Below the pieces are notes generated by a model, which was not told where the DNA came from, did no database searches, and was given only the letters and a program-made list of their open reading frames with translations. 64,000 bases of DNA from an uncultured Marinicella sp. Its GTDB lineage: Bacteria; Pseudomonadota; Gammaproteobacteria; Xanthomonadales; Marinicellaceae. The position numbers and the translations under genes were made by a program. The stretch is taken from positions 186,001 to 250,000 of the forward strand of contig CANNAM010000002.1 in NCBI GenBank assembly GCA_947502595.1, read 5' to 3'. Below, in pieces: positions 9,060-15,992 of the stretch (the stretch's first letter is position 1; each line of letters starts with the position of its first letter).

Positions 9060-10330
9060 AAAGCAGCCTGCAAAATGTCGACAAACTTGTAACAGTCTGT
9101 GTACGAGTTATACAAAGGTGTTGGTGCCACCCGAATGACATTAGGTTCGCGCCAATCACAGGTAACCCCTGCCGCCTCAATCGCATCAAACACGTCCTTA
9201 CCTTGTTTATGTTCACTGCTGATACATACCGACAATTGACAACCACTCAATGCCTCATCAGGAGTAATGATTATCACTTGCTCTGGCAGTCTTCCTTCCA
9301 ACAAAAACCGTAAATAAGCGGTTAATTGCTTCGATTTGTACCGAAGTTCGCCTATCCCGCCTGCTTGTTTAATGGTGTCCAGAGACGCTCGTATCGCTGC
9401 CAAAGACAAGATCGGCGGGTTGGATAACTGCCAACCTTCGGCCGATTGAATCGGTATAAACTGGTTTTCCATTTTGAAACGGCTGGCTTTGTCATGCCCC
9501 CACCAACCAGCGAAACGCGGCAAGTCGGGGTTGTCATGGTGTTTTTCATGCACAAAACAACCGGCCACTGAACCAGGGCCTGAGTTTAAATATTTGTATG
9601 TACACCATGCAGCAAAATCCACACCCCAATCATGCAACTGCATTTCTATGTTACCAGCGGCATGGGCCAAATCAAAACCAACTACAATGTCATGATGCTG
9701 TGCTGCATCAGCTATGGCTTGCATATCGAACACTTGACCGGTGTAATACTGCACTCCTGGTAACATAATCAAGGCCAGTTCATCGGCATGTGCATCAATG
9801 GTGGCCAGAATGTCTTCCAACTGCAAACAGGTTTCACCCTCACGTGGTTTGAGTAAGATCATGGCTTCATCCGCACTGTGGCCATGAAAGTTAACCTGTG
9901 ATTCAACCGCATAATGGTCAGATGGAAATGCATGGTCTTCTATCAGCACTTTGAATTTCTTGGCCGTTGGCCGGTAAAAGCTGACCATCATGAAATGTAA
10001 ATTAGCTGTTAGGGAGTTCATACAAACCACCTCAGCCGGCTTGGCACCAACCAATGCAGCTGATTCCGCAGCCAAAAACTCATGGTAGGGCAGCCAAGGA
10101 AAAGCGCCATCAAAATGCCCTTTAACACCCAGTTTTTGCCACTTGGTCAGTTCATCATTGAGGTACTCTGCTGTCAGCTTAGGTTGTAAACCCAAAGAGT
10201 TGCCGCACAAGTAAATTTCTTGCTGCTCGCTGTCCTTAAACGTTGGGATATGAAAAGCATCGCGCATAAATGCCAGTGGATCTTGTTGGTCTAATTTCTG
10301 AGCGAAAGCCAAACTGTCTTCAAAAGCCAT
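9056..10330 (-). CDS. kynU: Kynureninase
   Basis: A PLP-dependent hydrolase of about 424 residues that cleaves kynurenine or 3-hydroxykynurenine to (3-hydroxy)anthranilate and alanine. The cofactor region reads FDLAHAAGNIEM, and the Schiff-base Lys lies in WCTYKYLNSGPGS. CGNSLGLQPK near the N-terminus and NVIRVAPTPLYNS near the C-terminus are also family signatures. I prefer the ATG at 10330 (MAFEDSLAFAQ) because the 23 residues further upstream look non-coding and kynureninases begin here; no strong Shine-Dalgarno is seen. First gene of the kynU-kmo operon. Confidence 0.93.
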   Translation of the reverse strand: MAFEDSLAFAQKLDQQDPLAFMRDAFHIPTFKDSEQQEIYLCGNSLGLQPKLTAEYLNDELTKWQKLGVKGHFDGAFPWLPYHEFLAAESAALVGAKPAEVVCMNSLTANLHFMMVSFYRPTAKKFKVLIEDHAFPSDHYAVESQVNFHGHSADEAMILLKPREGETCLQLEDILATIDAHADELALIMLPGVQYYTGQVFDMQAIADAAQHHDIVVGFDLAHAAGNIEMQLHDWGVDFAAWCTYKYLNSGPGSVAGCFVHEKHHDNPDLPRFAGWWGHDKASRFKMENQFIPIQSAEGWQLSNPPILSLAAIRASLDTIKQAGGIGELRYKSKQLTAYLRFLLEGRLPEQVIIITPDEALSGCQLSVCISSEHKQGKDVFDAIEAAGVTCDWREPNVIRVAPTPLYNSYTDCYKFVDILQAAL

Positions 10331-10592
10331 GATTGAGGTACACAGGTGAAAGTGTTTATTATAAACAATTGAAAAGTAATGTGGTGTTGTCAGTAACAAA
10401 GCTGACTATTAACTATTGAACTACCGGGAACATTTCACTGCGCAGGCAAGCAGTGCCTAATACATGACAATTTTCTGATGTACAAGAAAGCACGAAGTAA
10501 TTTCTATACACACCACCACCATTCCAGCTGAGATTTAATCAAATAATTTTTCGCTCAAGGCGCCAAACAAGTTAAAATCCACCACTCAATCC

Positions 10593-10809
10593 GCGCCCAT
10601 AGCTCAGCTGGATAGAGTAGGTTAAAGTGGTTCACTTGCCTTCATTGTTGCGGAGCAACAAAACCAGCGGCCCTCACAATTTGGATTATTAAACATAATC
10701 CGGTTGGTCGGGAGTTCGATTGAATTGTCAGGAACAATTCAACCCGTTGGCTTGCCAACGACCCCAAAGGGGCGAAGTGCATGGATGCACGGAGCAATCT
10801 CTCTGGGCA
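10593..10809 (+). pseudogene. Broken tRNA-Arg(UCG) copy interrupted by two hairpin-rich insertions
   Basis: Three pieces match the intact gene at 10890-10966 in order: 10593-10619 (acceptor 5' strand, D-arm), 10700-10719 (CCGGTTGGTC through the T-stem and the TTCGA of the T-loop) and 10797-10809 (ATCTCTCTGGGCA, T-stem and acceptor 3' strand). The anticodon bases (ACCGGCTTCGAA in the intact gene) are replaced by about 80 bp. A second insertion of about 77 bp splits the T-loop. The acceptor 3' strand reads TGGGCAC rather than TGGGCGC and no CCA follows. It cannot give a normal tRNA. Confidence 0.85.
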
Positions 10810-10822
10810 CCGTTCGGAGAAC
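10645..10822 (+). other. Run of seven short hairpins inside and after the tRNA-Arg pseudogene
   Basis: Consecutive perfect stems with tiny loops: 10645-10661 (TTGTTGC, loop GGA), 10683-10701 (GGATTAT, loop TAAAC), 10720-10742 (TTGAATTGT, loop CAGGA), 10745-10760 (CGTTGG, loop CTTG), 10762-10772 (CCCC, loop AAA), 10777-10790 (GTGCA, loop TGGA) and 10812-10822 (GTTC, loop GGA). Four of the seven present GGA in the loop. They look like a modular palindromic repeat family rather than coding DNA; no ORF of note crosses them. Whether they are transcribed is unknown. Confidence 0.6.
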
Positions 10823-10889
10823 AGCTTGAGATTTATAAAATAATTACTGGCTCAATGCATTAAACAAGTTAAAATCCACCACTCAATCC

Positions 10890-10966
10890 GCGCCCATAGC
10901 TCAGCTGGATAGAGTAACCGGCTTCGAACCGGTTGGTCGGGAGTTCGAATCTCTCTGGGCGCGCCA
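10890..10966 (+). tRNA. tRNA-Arg (anticodon UCG)
   Basis: A complete cloverleaf can be drawn by hand: acceptor GCGCCCA pairs with TGGGCGC, D-stem GCTC/GAGT, anticodon stem ACCGG/CCGGT with loop CTTCGAA (anticodon TCG, reading CGA), variable TGGTC, and T-stem GGGAG/CTCTC with loop TTCGAAT. The discriminator is G and the CCA end is encoded. The 3' end of the gene is the left attachment site of the adjacent island, which leaves the tRNA intact. Confidence 0.95.
10953..10966 (+). other. attL of the tRNA-Arg island
   Basis: CTCTGGGCGCGCCA, the last 14 bases of the intact tRNA-Arg including its CCA, is repeated exactly at 16080-16093. P4-type integrases characteristically use tRNA 3' ends as targets. 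Confidence 0.85.
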
Positions 10967-11075
10967 CTTTCCTATCTTATAACCTTTCATAAAACCTCAA
11001 AAATAACGCTTCTATGTAAGCATAGCTTAATCTATTATTTCATAAGACCTCAAGAAACTTCTTTACAACCCACGT

Positions 11076-11099
11076 AAAACAGGGGTATATTTGGGGGTA
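11076..11099 (+). repeat. Island end repeat, left copy (probable integrase arm or regulatory site)
   Basis: AAAACAGGGGTATATTTGGG plus GGTA matches 15993-16016 at 23 of 24 positions, in the same orientation. The left copy lies about 110 bp inside attL and the right copy about 64 bp inside attR. A partial inverted copy (GTACCCCC) occurs at 11131-11138, just before the integrase start. The arrangement fits arm-type integrase or recombination-directionality-factor sites. Confidence 0.6.
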
Positions 11100-11141
11100 C
11101 AAATTAGCCATTTTCGTCACTTTACAGAATGTACCCCCATA

Positions 11142-12353
11142 ATGAGCCTTAATATAAGCAGTATCAACGCCTTAGAGCATAGGTCAAAAACCTATAAAAT
11201 ATTTGATGGTGGCGGCCTTTTTTTACTGGTTCACCCCAATGGTTCTAAGTATTGGCGGCTTAAATACCGCTACCAAGGCACTGAAAAAATTATTGCGCTG
11301 GGTACTTTTGGTAAAAATAAAAATCAAGTGACATTGGCCGAAGCCAGACAAAAAGCACAAGATATTAAGAAACAACTCAAAGATGGTATTGACCCATCAG
11401 AAAAGCGCAAACAAGATAAGATTGAAAATATTAATGCCTTTAGCAATATTGCACTTGAATGGATTGATAAAAAATCAAACAAGTGGACTACTGGCCACAC
11501 CGAGGACGTAAAGCACACGTTAGAGCGCGATGTTTTCCCATACGTTGGCAATGAACCAATAAACAAGATCACCACTCAGGACTTGTTATCAGTTTTACGA
11601 AAAATTGAAAAGCGCGGTTCTTTAGAGGTTTTAAAGAAAATCAGACAACGTTGTAACAATATTTTTATCTATGCCAAAGTGATGGGTTATATCAGCAGTA
11701 ATCCAGCTGAAGGCTTGGAGTTGGTATTAAAAAGTCCAGTGCGTAAGAATTTTAACAGCATAGAGTTATCAGAATTGCCCGAACTGGTAAACGCAATCAA
11801 AACACACGCACTAGAACCAACAACCAGAACTGGCTTATTACTGGCTTTATATACATTCCAAAGAACAAACGACATCCGCGGCGCATTGTGGACTGAGTTT
11901 GATTTAAAAGCTGGTTTATGGTCTATCCCAGCAAGTAGGCACAAAATGAAGCGTGACCAGCTTGTACCACTACCGAAGCAAGCCATTGAAGCATTGAAAG
12001 CCTTACATTCAATCACAGGCCAATTCCCTTTTGTATTTGCATCAACTCACAAACCGCTTAAACAGCCCATGAGTGAAAACGCCATGCTTTATGCACTGTA
12101 TAGAATGGGTTTTCGCGGTCGCATGACAGTACATGGCTTCAGACACTTGGCATCAACCGCATTGAATGAAATGGGATATGACAGCAGATTTATTGAGAAG
12201 CAACTCAGCCACGAGGATAAAAACACTATACGCGGAACATACAACAAAGCAAAACACTTTCCTGAACGAGCCGATATGGTTCAGCAGTGGGCAGACTTTG
12301 TTGACAGGGCAGATGGATCAAATATTGTGCCAATTGGCTTAAAAAAGACTTAA
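11142..12353 (+). CDS. P4-type tyrosine recombinase (site-specific integrase)
   Basis: About 403 residues. An N-terminal DUF4102-like arm-binding domain (IFDGGGLFLLVHPNGSKYWR, IALGTFGKN) is followed by a SAM-like core-binding region and the catalytic domain. Catalytic residues seen are Arg in RTNDIRGALW, His-x-x-Arg in HGFRHLAST, His in LSHEDKNTIRG and the nucleophile Tyr in GTYNK. All are intact, so the enzyme is probably active. I chose ATG 11142 (MSLNISSIN), where family members begin; the extra upstream codons overlap the end repeat. It lies directly downstream of the tRNA-Arg target, as is usual for this family, and is the likely integrase of the island. Confidence 0.93.
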   Translation: MSLNISSINALEHRSKTYKIFDGGGLFLLVHPNGSKYWRLKYRYQGTEKIIALGTFGKNKNQVTLAEARQKAQDIKKQLKDGIDPSEKRKQDKIENINAFSNIALEWIDKKSNKWTTGHTEDVKHTLERDVFPYVGNEPINKITTQDLLSVLRKIEKRGSLEVLKKIRQRCNNIFIYAKVMGYISSNPAEGLELVLKSPVRKNFNSIELSELPELVNAIKTHALEPTTRTGLLLALYTFQRTNDIRGALWTEFDLKAGLWSIPASRHKMKRDQLVPLPKQAIEALKALHSITGQFPFVFASTHKPLKQPMSENAMLYALYRMGFRGRMTVHGFRHLASTALNEMGYDSRFIEKQLSHEDKNTIRGTYNKAKHFPERADMVQQWADFVDRADGSNIVPIGLKKT

Positions 12354-12926
12354 TACAAGTGAGCTTTTATATTGTATTTTGTATTTATTGCATAAATGGC
12401 TTTTCATTCTTTAAAAAATTTAATTAAAGCTTGGTTTTAAATATTTATATAATTTTCAACAACTTAGCTTTGTACCTGAAATTTTGTAATCTTTTTTATA
12501 ATTAAAACAAAGGTAAATACATAAAAATAGAAAACTTAAAGCCGATTAGTTGATATAATTTTGATATGGGATGGTGCTGAATGCATTATCTTGAAGTTAG
12601 TTAGAGTGATGTCATTCTAGCTTGTAGATTAAAAGAGGATTAAAGACAAACCAAGATTGAATTAAACTACGACATAAAATTCAACCTTGGTTTTAATGTA
12701 TAAATTGAAAGTTTCCGACTCTTAATTTAAATACCCAAATAAACAAAAAGTTTAATTAAGGTGACAGAATTGTCATCTAAAGGATACCAAAAGTAAAGAA
12801 CTTTAACCACTTTTGTTACATCCGATTTATTGAATCTCATTGTTTATTTTCTTTAATTTTTCTTTTAAAGGCTGCAACTATCTATATGAAGTTGCATTTT
12901 TATATTTCCTTTATGAGAATATTTAC
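12354..12926. other. Non-coding, AT-rich island segment rich in dyads
   Basis: No credible gene is seen. It contains several inverted repeats: 12648-12663 with 12678-12693 (16-base arms AAACCAAGATTGAATT, one mismatch), 12762-12775 (TGACA-GAAT-TGTCA), 12788-12815 (CAAAAGT...ACTTTTG) and 12873-12896. The cluster between 12760 and 12900 sits immediately upstream of the five-gene operon and is a plausible control region. The first could be a terminator, as it is followed by TTTTAA. Confidence 0.5.
12873..12901 (+). terminator. Hairpin plus T-run just upstream of the island operon (terminator or attenuator)
   Basis: TGCAACT and AGTTGCA form a seven-base stem with a ten-base loop, followed directly by TTTTTATATTT. 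It stands 26-30 bp before the first start codon of the operon (12927), so it would either end upstream transcription or attenuate a transcript entering the operon. Confidence 0.5.
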
Positions 12927-13124
12927 ATGAATACAATTAACAGTAAGTTAGTTTATCGCAACGATGAAGTTACCAACTTTTTAGCAATTTCACAATCAAC
13001 CTTAGACAGGCTTGTCAAATCAGGCAAGATCAAAAGAATTAAATTATCCAATCAGGCGGTAGGTTATCGCAAGCAAGATGTTCAAAAGTTTTTAGACAAT
13101 TGCAAGGAGGTTGGAAATGAATAG
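12927..13124 (+). CDS. Small helix-turn-helix protein (excisionase/MerR-like fold)
   Basis: A 65-residue protein. EVTNFLAISQSTLDRLVKSG resembles the helix-turn-helix of excisionase/HTH_17 proteins, followed by basic KIKRIKL and a GYRKQDVQKFL helix typical of the wing and last helix of that family. The start ATG at 12927 follows a weak GAG; the longer frame upstream runs through the hairpin and is not credible. First gene of the island operon, overlapping the next by eight bases. Likely an excisionase or transcription regulator of the element (inference from fold and place). Confidence 0.65.
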   Translation: MNTINSKLVYRNDEVTNFLAISQSTLDRLVKSGKIKRIKLSNQAVGYRKQDVQKFLDNCKEVGNE

Positions 13125-13332
13125 TTCAAATGAGCCTAAATACATAAGACCAAAAGAAGTGCGTGTAATGTTGGGCGGAATCAGTGCTGCAACATTATGG
13201 CGATACACCACCCAAACAGATGATTTTCCCAAACCAATCAAGCTTACAAAAAACGGTAGGGCGGTTGCTTACAATGCAAAAGAGCTTGAGGATTATTTAA
13301 ACAGCAAATGTTTGGAGCGTCATAATGGATAA
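13117..13332 (+). CDS. AlpA-family DNA-binding protein
   Basis: A 71-residue protein with the AlpA/Prophage-CP4-57 regulator layout: YIRPKEVRVMLGGISAATLW (helix-turn-helix), RYTTQTDDFPKPIKLTKNG and AVAYNAKELEDYLN. AlpA-type proteins activate integrase or excision genes of P4-like elements. AAGGAGG six bases before ATG 13117 decides the start. It overlaps both neighbours (eight bases each side), indicating translational coupling. Two consecutive HTH proteins of related design, this one and the product at 12927, suggest one acts as excisionase and one as regulator. Confidence 0.75.
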   Translation: MNSSNEPKYIRPKEVRVMLGGISAATLWRYTTQTDDFPKPIKLTKNGRAVAYNAKELEDYLNSKCLERHNG

Positions 13333-13675
13333 ACTTCAAAATAATCATGATTTGGGATGCCGTGAGGGTGGTTCTTACGGTTTAAAAGACTTTAGCCCTA
13401 ACAAGGGTGCAGGTTTTAAAAGAAAAGTTTGCCAGACACCCTTTAGCATGGGTTTAACTCAAATACCTACACCAATAGAAAAAGCGGTAGAAAACCCCAA
13501 AAGCTTAAGGCTTGCTATCAATGCAAAATGTTTTGATTGTATGGGCTGCGGTTTTGATGGTCATCCAGCTAATGAAATTAGAAATTGTGAAATTTCAGAT
13601 TGTTCTTTATGGCCACATAGACCATACAGGAAAAAGAAGCGCAATAAACCCCAAAGTAGTGAGGTGTTGAAATGA
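13325..13675 (+). CDS. Unknown protein with a five-cysteine cluster (zinc-ribbon-like)
   Basis: A 116-residue protein whose function I do not recognise. The first 60 residues look disordered (Gly/Asn/Lys-rich). The C-terminal half has Cys69, Cys72, Cys75, Cys88 and Cys93 in KCFDCMGCGFDGHP and IRNCEISDCSLWPHRPY, then a basic tail RKKKRNKP. Small phage and prophage proteins share the pattern CxxC...IRxC....C-L-W-x-x-RPY and are thought to bind zinc and perhaps nucleic acid. GGAGCG precedes the ATG. The start overlaps the AlpA-like gene by eight bases and the end overlaps the next start by four (ATGA). Confidence 0.6.
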   Translation: MDKLQNNHDLGCREGGSYGLKDFSPNKGAGFKRKVCQTPFSMGLTQIPTPIEKAVENPKSLRLAINAKCFDCMGCGFDGHPANEIRNCEISDCSLWPHRPYRKKKRNKPQSSEVLK

Positions 13676-13905
13676 TAGGTGAACAACAAACGCGCTCACT
13701 GGTTTTAGATATTGCTTCAGATATAAAACTCTGGCGTTGGATTGGTTCTGGTTCTTTTGAATTGGTTTTTGATGTTGGCAGTGGCTATATAACCAGCTAT
13801 AAATCTGATGATGTTGGGTATTTTGCAAATTTGCTTTGTGTCAATGGTCACTTTAAAGACCATGACACCGCAATAAAAAGCCTGAATCAAGGCGTATTGT
13901 CATGA
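13672..13905 (+). CDS. Small unknown protein of the island operon
   Basis: A 77-residue acidic-neutral protein without signal peptide or clear motif. Alternating hydrophobic stretches (IKLWRWIGSGSFELVFDVGSG) suggest a compact alpha/beta domain. It is fused to its neighbours by ATGA overlaps at both ends (13672-13675 and 13902-13905), which is the strongest reason to call it a real gene. Function not recognised. Confidence 0.6.
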   Translation: MIGEQQTRSLVLDIASDIKLWRWIGSGSFELVFDVGSGYITSYKSDDVGYFANLLCVNGHFKDHDTAIKSLNQGVLS

Positions 13906-14300
13906 AGTGGGATTTTGAGCCGAAAATTAAAGAGGGTGAATATCAGGTGGTCTATTTTGGCCACCGTTTTGAGCAAAAGTTTGGCAACCCTAAACTGCTA
14001 TTGCAATTCACTATTGCTGAATTAACCGAGTATGAAAACGCTGTATTAACCAAGTATTTTCCTATAAAGAAGTTTAATAAAAAAAACGGCTTCAGGGTTA
14101 GCAAGGCGCAAGAATTTGCAACCTTTTGGTTTTCAGTGTTTCCAGATCATGACTTTTCAAGAATGGATAGGTTTCATTTAACCAAGCTGAAAGGGCTGGT
14201 ATTAGTTGCGGTCGTAAAAGATAGGGTTTTAGATTGGCAACAAAAAGAAATACCCTTACCACTTAGAACTTCTAAAGTTGTGAAATTGAAGCCTTTATGA
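13902..14300 (+). CDS. Unknown 132-residue protein, last gene of the island operon
   Basis: A soluble protein with no signal peptide. The N-terminal region (KEGEYQVVYFGHRFEQKFGN, LLLQFTIAEL) has the strand pattern of small phage proteins linked to recombination or single-stranded DNA binding (DUF669-like or OB-fold), while the C-terminal part is basic (LPLRTSKVVKLKPL). This resemblance is weak and I do not assign a function. Translation is coupled to the preceding gene by a four-base overlap. If it proves to bind single-stranded DNA, the element may have a simple replication or recombination function. Confidence 0.55.
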   Translation: MKWDFEPKIKEGEYQVVYFGHRFEQKFGNPKLLLQFTIAELTEYENAVLTKYFPIKKFNKKNGFRVSKAQEFATFWFSVFPDHDFSRMDRFHLTKLKGLVLVAVVKDRVLDWQQKEIPLPLRTSKVVKLKPL

Positions 14301-14615
14301 TTTGCCATTTTTTACTTTTAGTTATCACGCCCAATGCTAATGCTGGCAACGTTTTATAGCACCTTTTTTTACTTGGTGTTATAGAGTAGAGTTGAGATGA
14401 TTAGATGGGAAAAGAAAAGATATAAATAAGAGTAAATGATTTTAACTGTTTTCCAGCGTGGTTGTAGGTGCTGGAATTACCATTATAACTATTAAAGCCT
14501 ACTATACCCCAAAGAGCCAGATTGTAATATTAAGGTTCTTTGGGGAAACCACCAAAGCCATTAAGTCAATTTTAACAACAGATTGCCCTTAGTGTAATGG
14601 CTTAGCTTTTAAAGC
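14301..14615. other. Non-coding segment between convergent island genes, with two dyads
   Basis: No gene seen. 14355-14363 pairs with 14375-14383 (TATAGCACC / GGTGTTATA, one mismatch), a possible terminator for the operon. 14507-14518 pairs with 14534-14545 (CCCCAAAGAGCC / GGTTCTTTGGGG, one mismatch) over a 15-base AT-rich loop; the AAAGCC hexamer flanks it on both sides. The second dyad has no T-run and is unusually long for a terminator here. Confidence 0.5.
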
Positions 14616-15260
14616 TCATTTGGCTGTGTGACCATCTTTCTCTAGTGCTTTCAGTATGGTTTTGACCGCGCCTTTTGCGTCCCCTTTTTCACTAACAAAG
14701 AATGTACCTCCAGCTTTTACAACAATATCAGCCATCCAAGCTGTTTTACCGTTTGAAGGATCAAACAATATGGCACTGAATTCAGCTTTAGATTTTGCAT
14801 AGTTGGTGGTGTATGTATTTGAATTAGTCTGAGCGTTACCATTAAACCTTGCGCTGTTGGGTGTTGTTTGCTGAACTGTTCCGTTTATGTTGGTGTTAGA
14901 AAAAGTGTTTTTCATTATTGGAATCACTTGCTTGGTTGACATCCCTGGTGTTATCACTAAAACAGAGTCAATGCCGTATTGAGTAATTCTACTATCTATC
15001 TGCTCATAACTCCATTTCCTTGTGGGTGGAAAAAGGGCTGAATATAAAGATACCTTCATGCCTTTTTTAGTGAAATACTTTTCAACTCTCTTTTCAATTT
15101 CAATTCTCATTGATGATGAAGCATTGCTAACATGAACAAGTGTATGTTTAGGCTGAAAATTTATATAGTCTGGGTCTGTAAAGCTCTGGTAATCACTAGA
15201 GCGAAAAGCTGAACTGTTTAAGCTGAACAATAAAAAAGCTATGCAGCTAATAGTTTTCAT
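14616..15260 (-). CDS. Exported protein of unknown function carried by the island
   Basis: A 214-residue protein with a Sec signal peptide (MKTISCIAFLLFSLNSSAF, cleavage near residue 19). GGAG seven bases before ATG 15260 fixes the start. After the signal come an alpha/beta domain (HTLVHVSNASSSMRIEIEKRVEKYF), an SVLVITPG strand, a Thr/Asn/Gln-rich low-complexity stretch around residues 120-150, then KAEFSAILFDPSNGKTAWMADIVVKAGG and a C-terminal helix. The layout recalls periplasmic proteins with an ABC-type auxiliary or DUF4136-like fold that act on envelope components, but I cannot name a family. It is the only island gene on the minus strand and looks like cargo. Confidence 0.65.
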   Translation of the reverse strand: MKTISCIAFLLFSLNSSAFRSSDYQSFTDPDYINFQPKHTLVHVSNASSSMRIEIEKRVEKYFTKKGMKVSLYSALFPPTRKWSYEQIDSRITQYGIDSVLVITPGMSTKQVIPIMKNTFSNTNINGTVQQTTPNSARFNGNAQTNSNTYTTNYAKSKAEFSAILFDPSNGKTAWMADIVVKAGGTFFVSEKGDAKGAVKTILKALEKDGHTAK

Positions 15261-15784
15261 AAGTCTACTCCAAATATACAATCATAAGTTTTTAGTTTAA
15301 TTAAGTACATGAAAACCAGATAAATTATTTAATTGTAGGAAAATATTGACTAATAATTCAGAAAATATGTGTGTAAGAGCCTTTGTTAAGTTGCGATAAT
15401 GCTAATCATGGTCACTGGCTTACTACTGTAAACCGACTTGTACAGTCAGGTGTTAGGTTTGTTCAGTGATCAGTCTTAGTCTTATATCGGGAACAATTAA
15501 TTTTTGGACACTATAAAAAAGGGTTTTCTTACACAGTAAAAAGAGTAGTTTCTTGTCACTATAAAAAAGGTGGCTTTAAAAGAAGCCCAAACACACGCTC
15601 AAAGTTTTTATTCTGCGGATGTAGAAAAAAGGTTAAGCACACGAATGTAGGTAATAATAACTTCAGGTTTCATTCATACCCCCCCTTAGAAGCACATCAT
15701 AGAATATATATCCTACGGATTTAAAAAAAGTATTAAGCACACGGGTTAACACATTAGAATAAACTTCTTAATTAAACAACAACA

Positions 15785-15925
15785 ACCCCCTCAGGCCATA
15801 AATCTGGCGATACCTTGCACTCGTAAGCCCCCGTAAGATAATGGCTTTAGAAGTACCTTTATTGAACCATACGGGGATAGCTGAAAGTAATCACATGTCA
15901 ATGTGGTGTAACGAAAGCCCAGCTA
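15785..15925. ncRNA. Candidate structured RNA or structured origin in the island
   Basis: Several nested pairings are visible by eye: 15829-15835 CCCCGTA with TACGGGG near 15870-15876 (seven bases, enclosing TGG/CCA), the hairpin CACAT-GTCA-ATGTG near 15892-15905, GCCA-TAAATC-TGGC near 15796-15809, and an outer AGCT...AGCT closing near 15879 and 15921. The block is less AT-rich than its surroundings and has no ORF. P4-like elements use small antisense RNAs (C4/CI type) for immunity, which makes an RNA here plausible, but I cannot assign a family or even the strand. Confidence 0.35.
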
Positions 15926-15992
15926 AATATTTACATTCACAATATTTCATTTTTGGTTTTAAAATTCTGGAAATTTGAAGCAGTCGAAATGA

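Larger units (their letters stand above)
10527..10916. repeat. Tandem duplication of the tRNA-Arg promoter/5' region
   Basis: A block of about 93 bp occurs twice, at 10527-10619 and 10823-10916. The 3' part, from AACAAGTTAAAATCC through the tRNA 5' half to GAGTA, is essentially identical; the 5' part (GAGATTTA...AATAATT...GCTCAA) has diverged. The two copies are offset by about 296 bp. This is best read as duplication of the tRNA gene plus its upstream promoter region, after which the first copy decayed. Confidence 0.85.

Noticed and set aside
10593-10809. tRNA with a self-splicing intron
   Set aside because: There are two insertions, one in the T-loop; neither has the size or core motifs of a group I or II intron, and the acceptor stem is damaged.
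11091-11141. Extended N-terminus of the integrase
   Set aside because: These codons overlap the island end repeat and the inverted GTACCCCC element; family members begin at the MSLN position.
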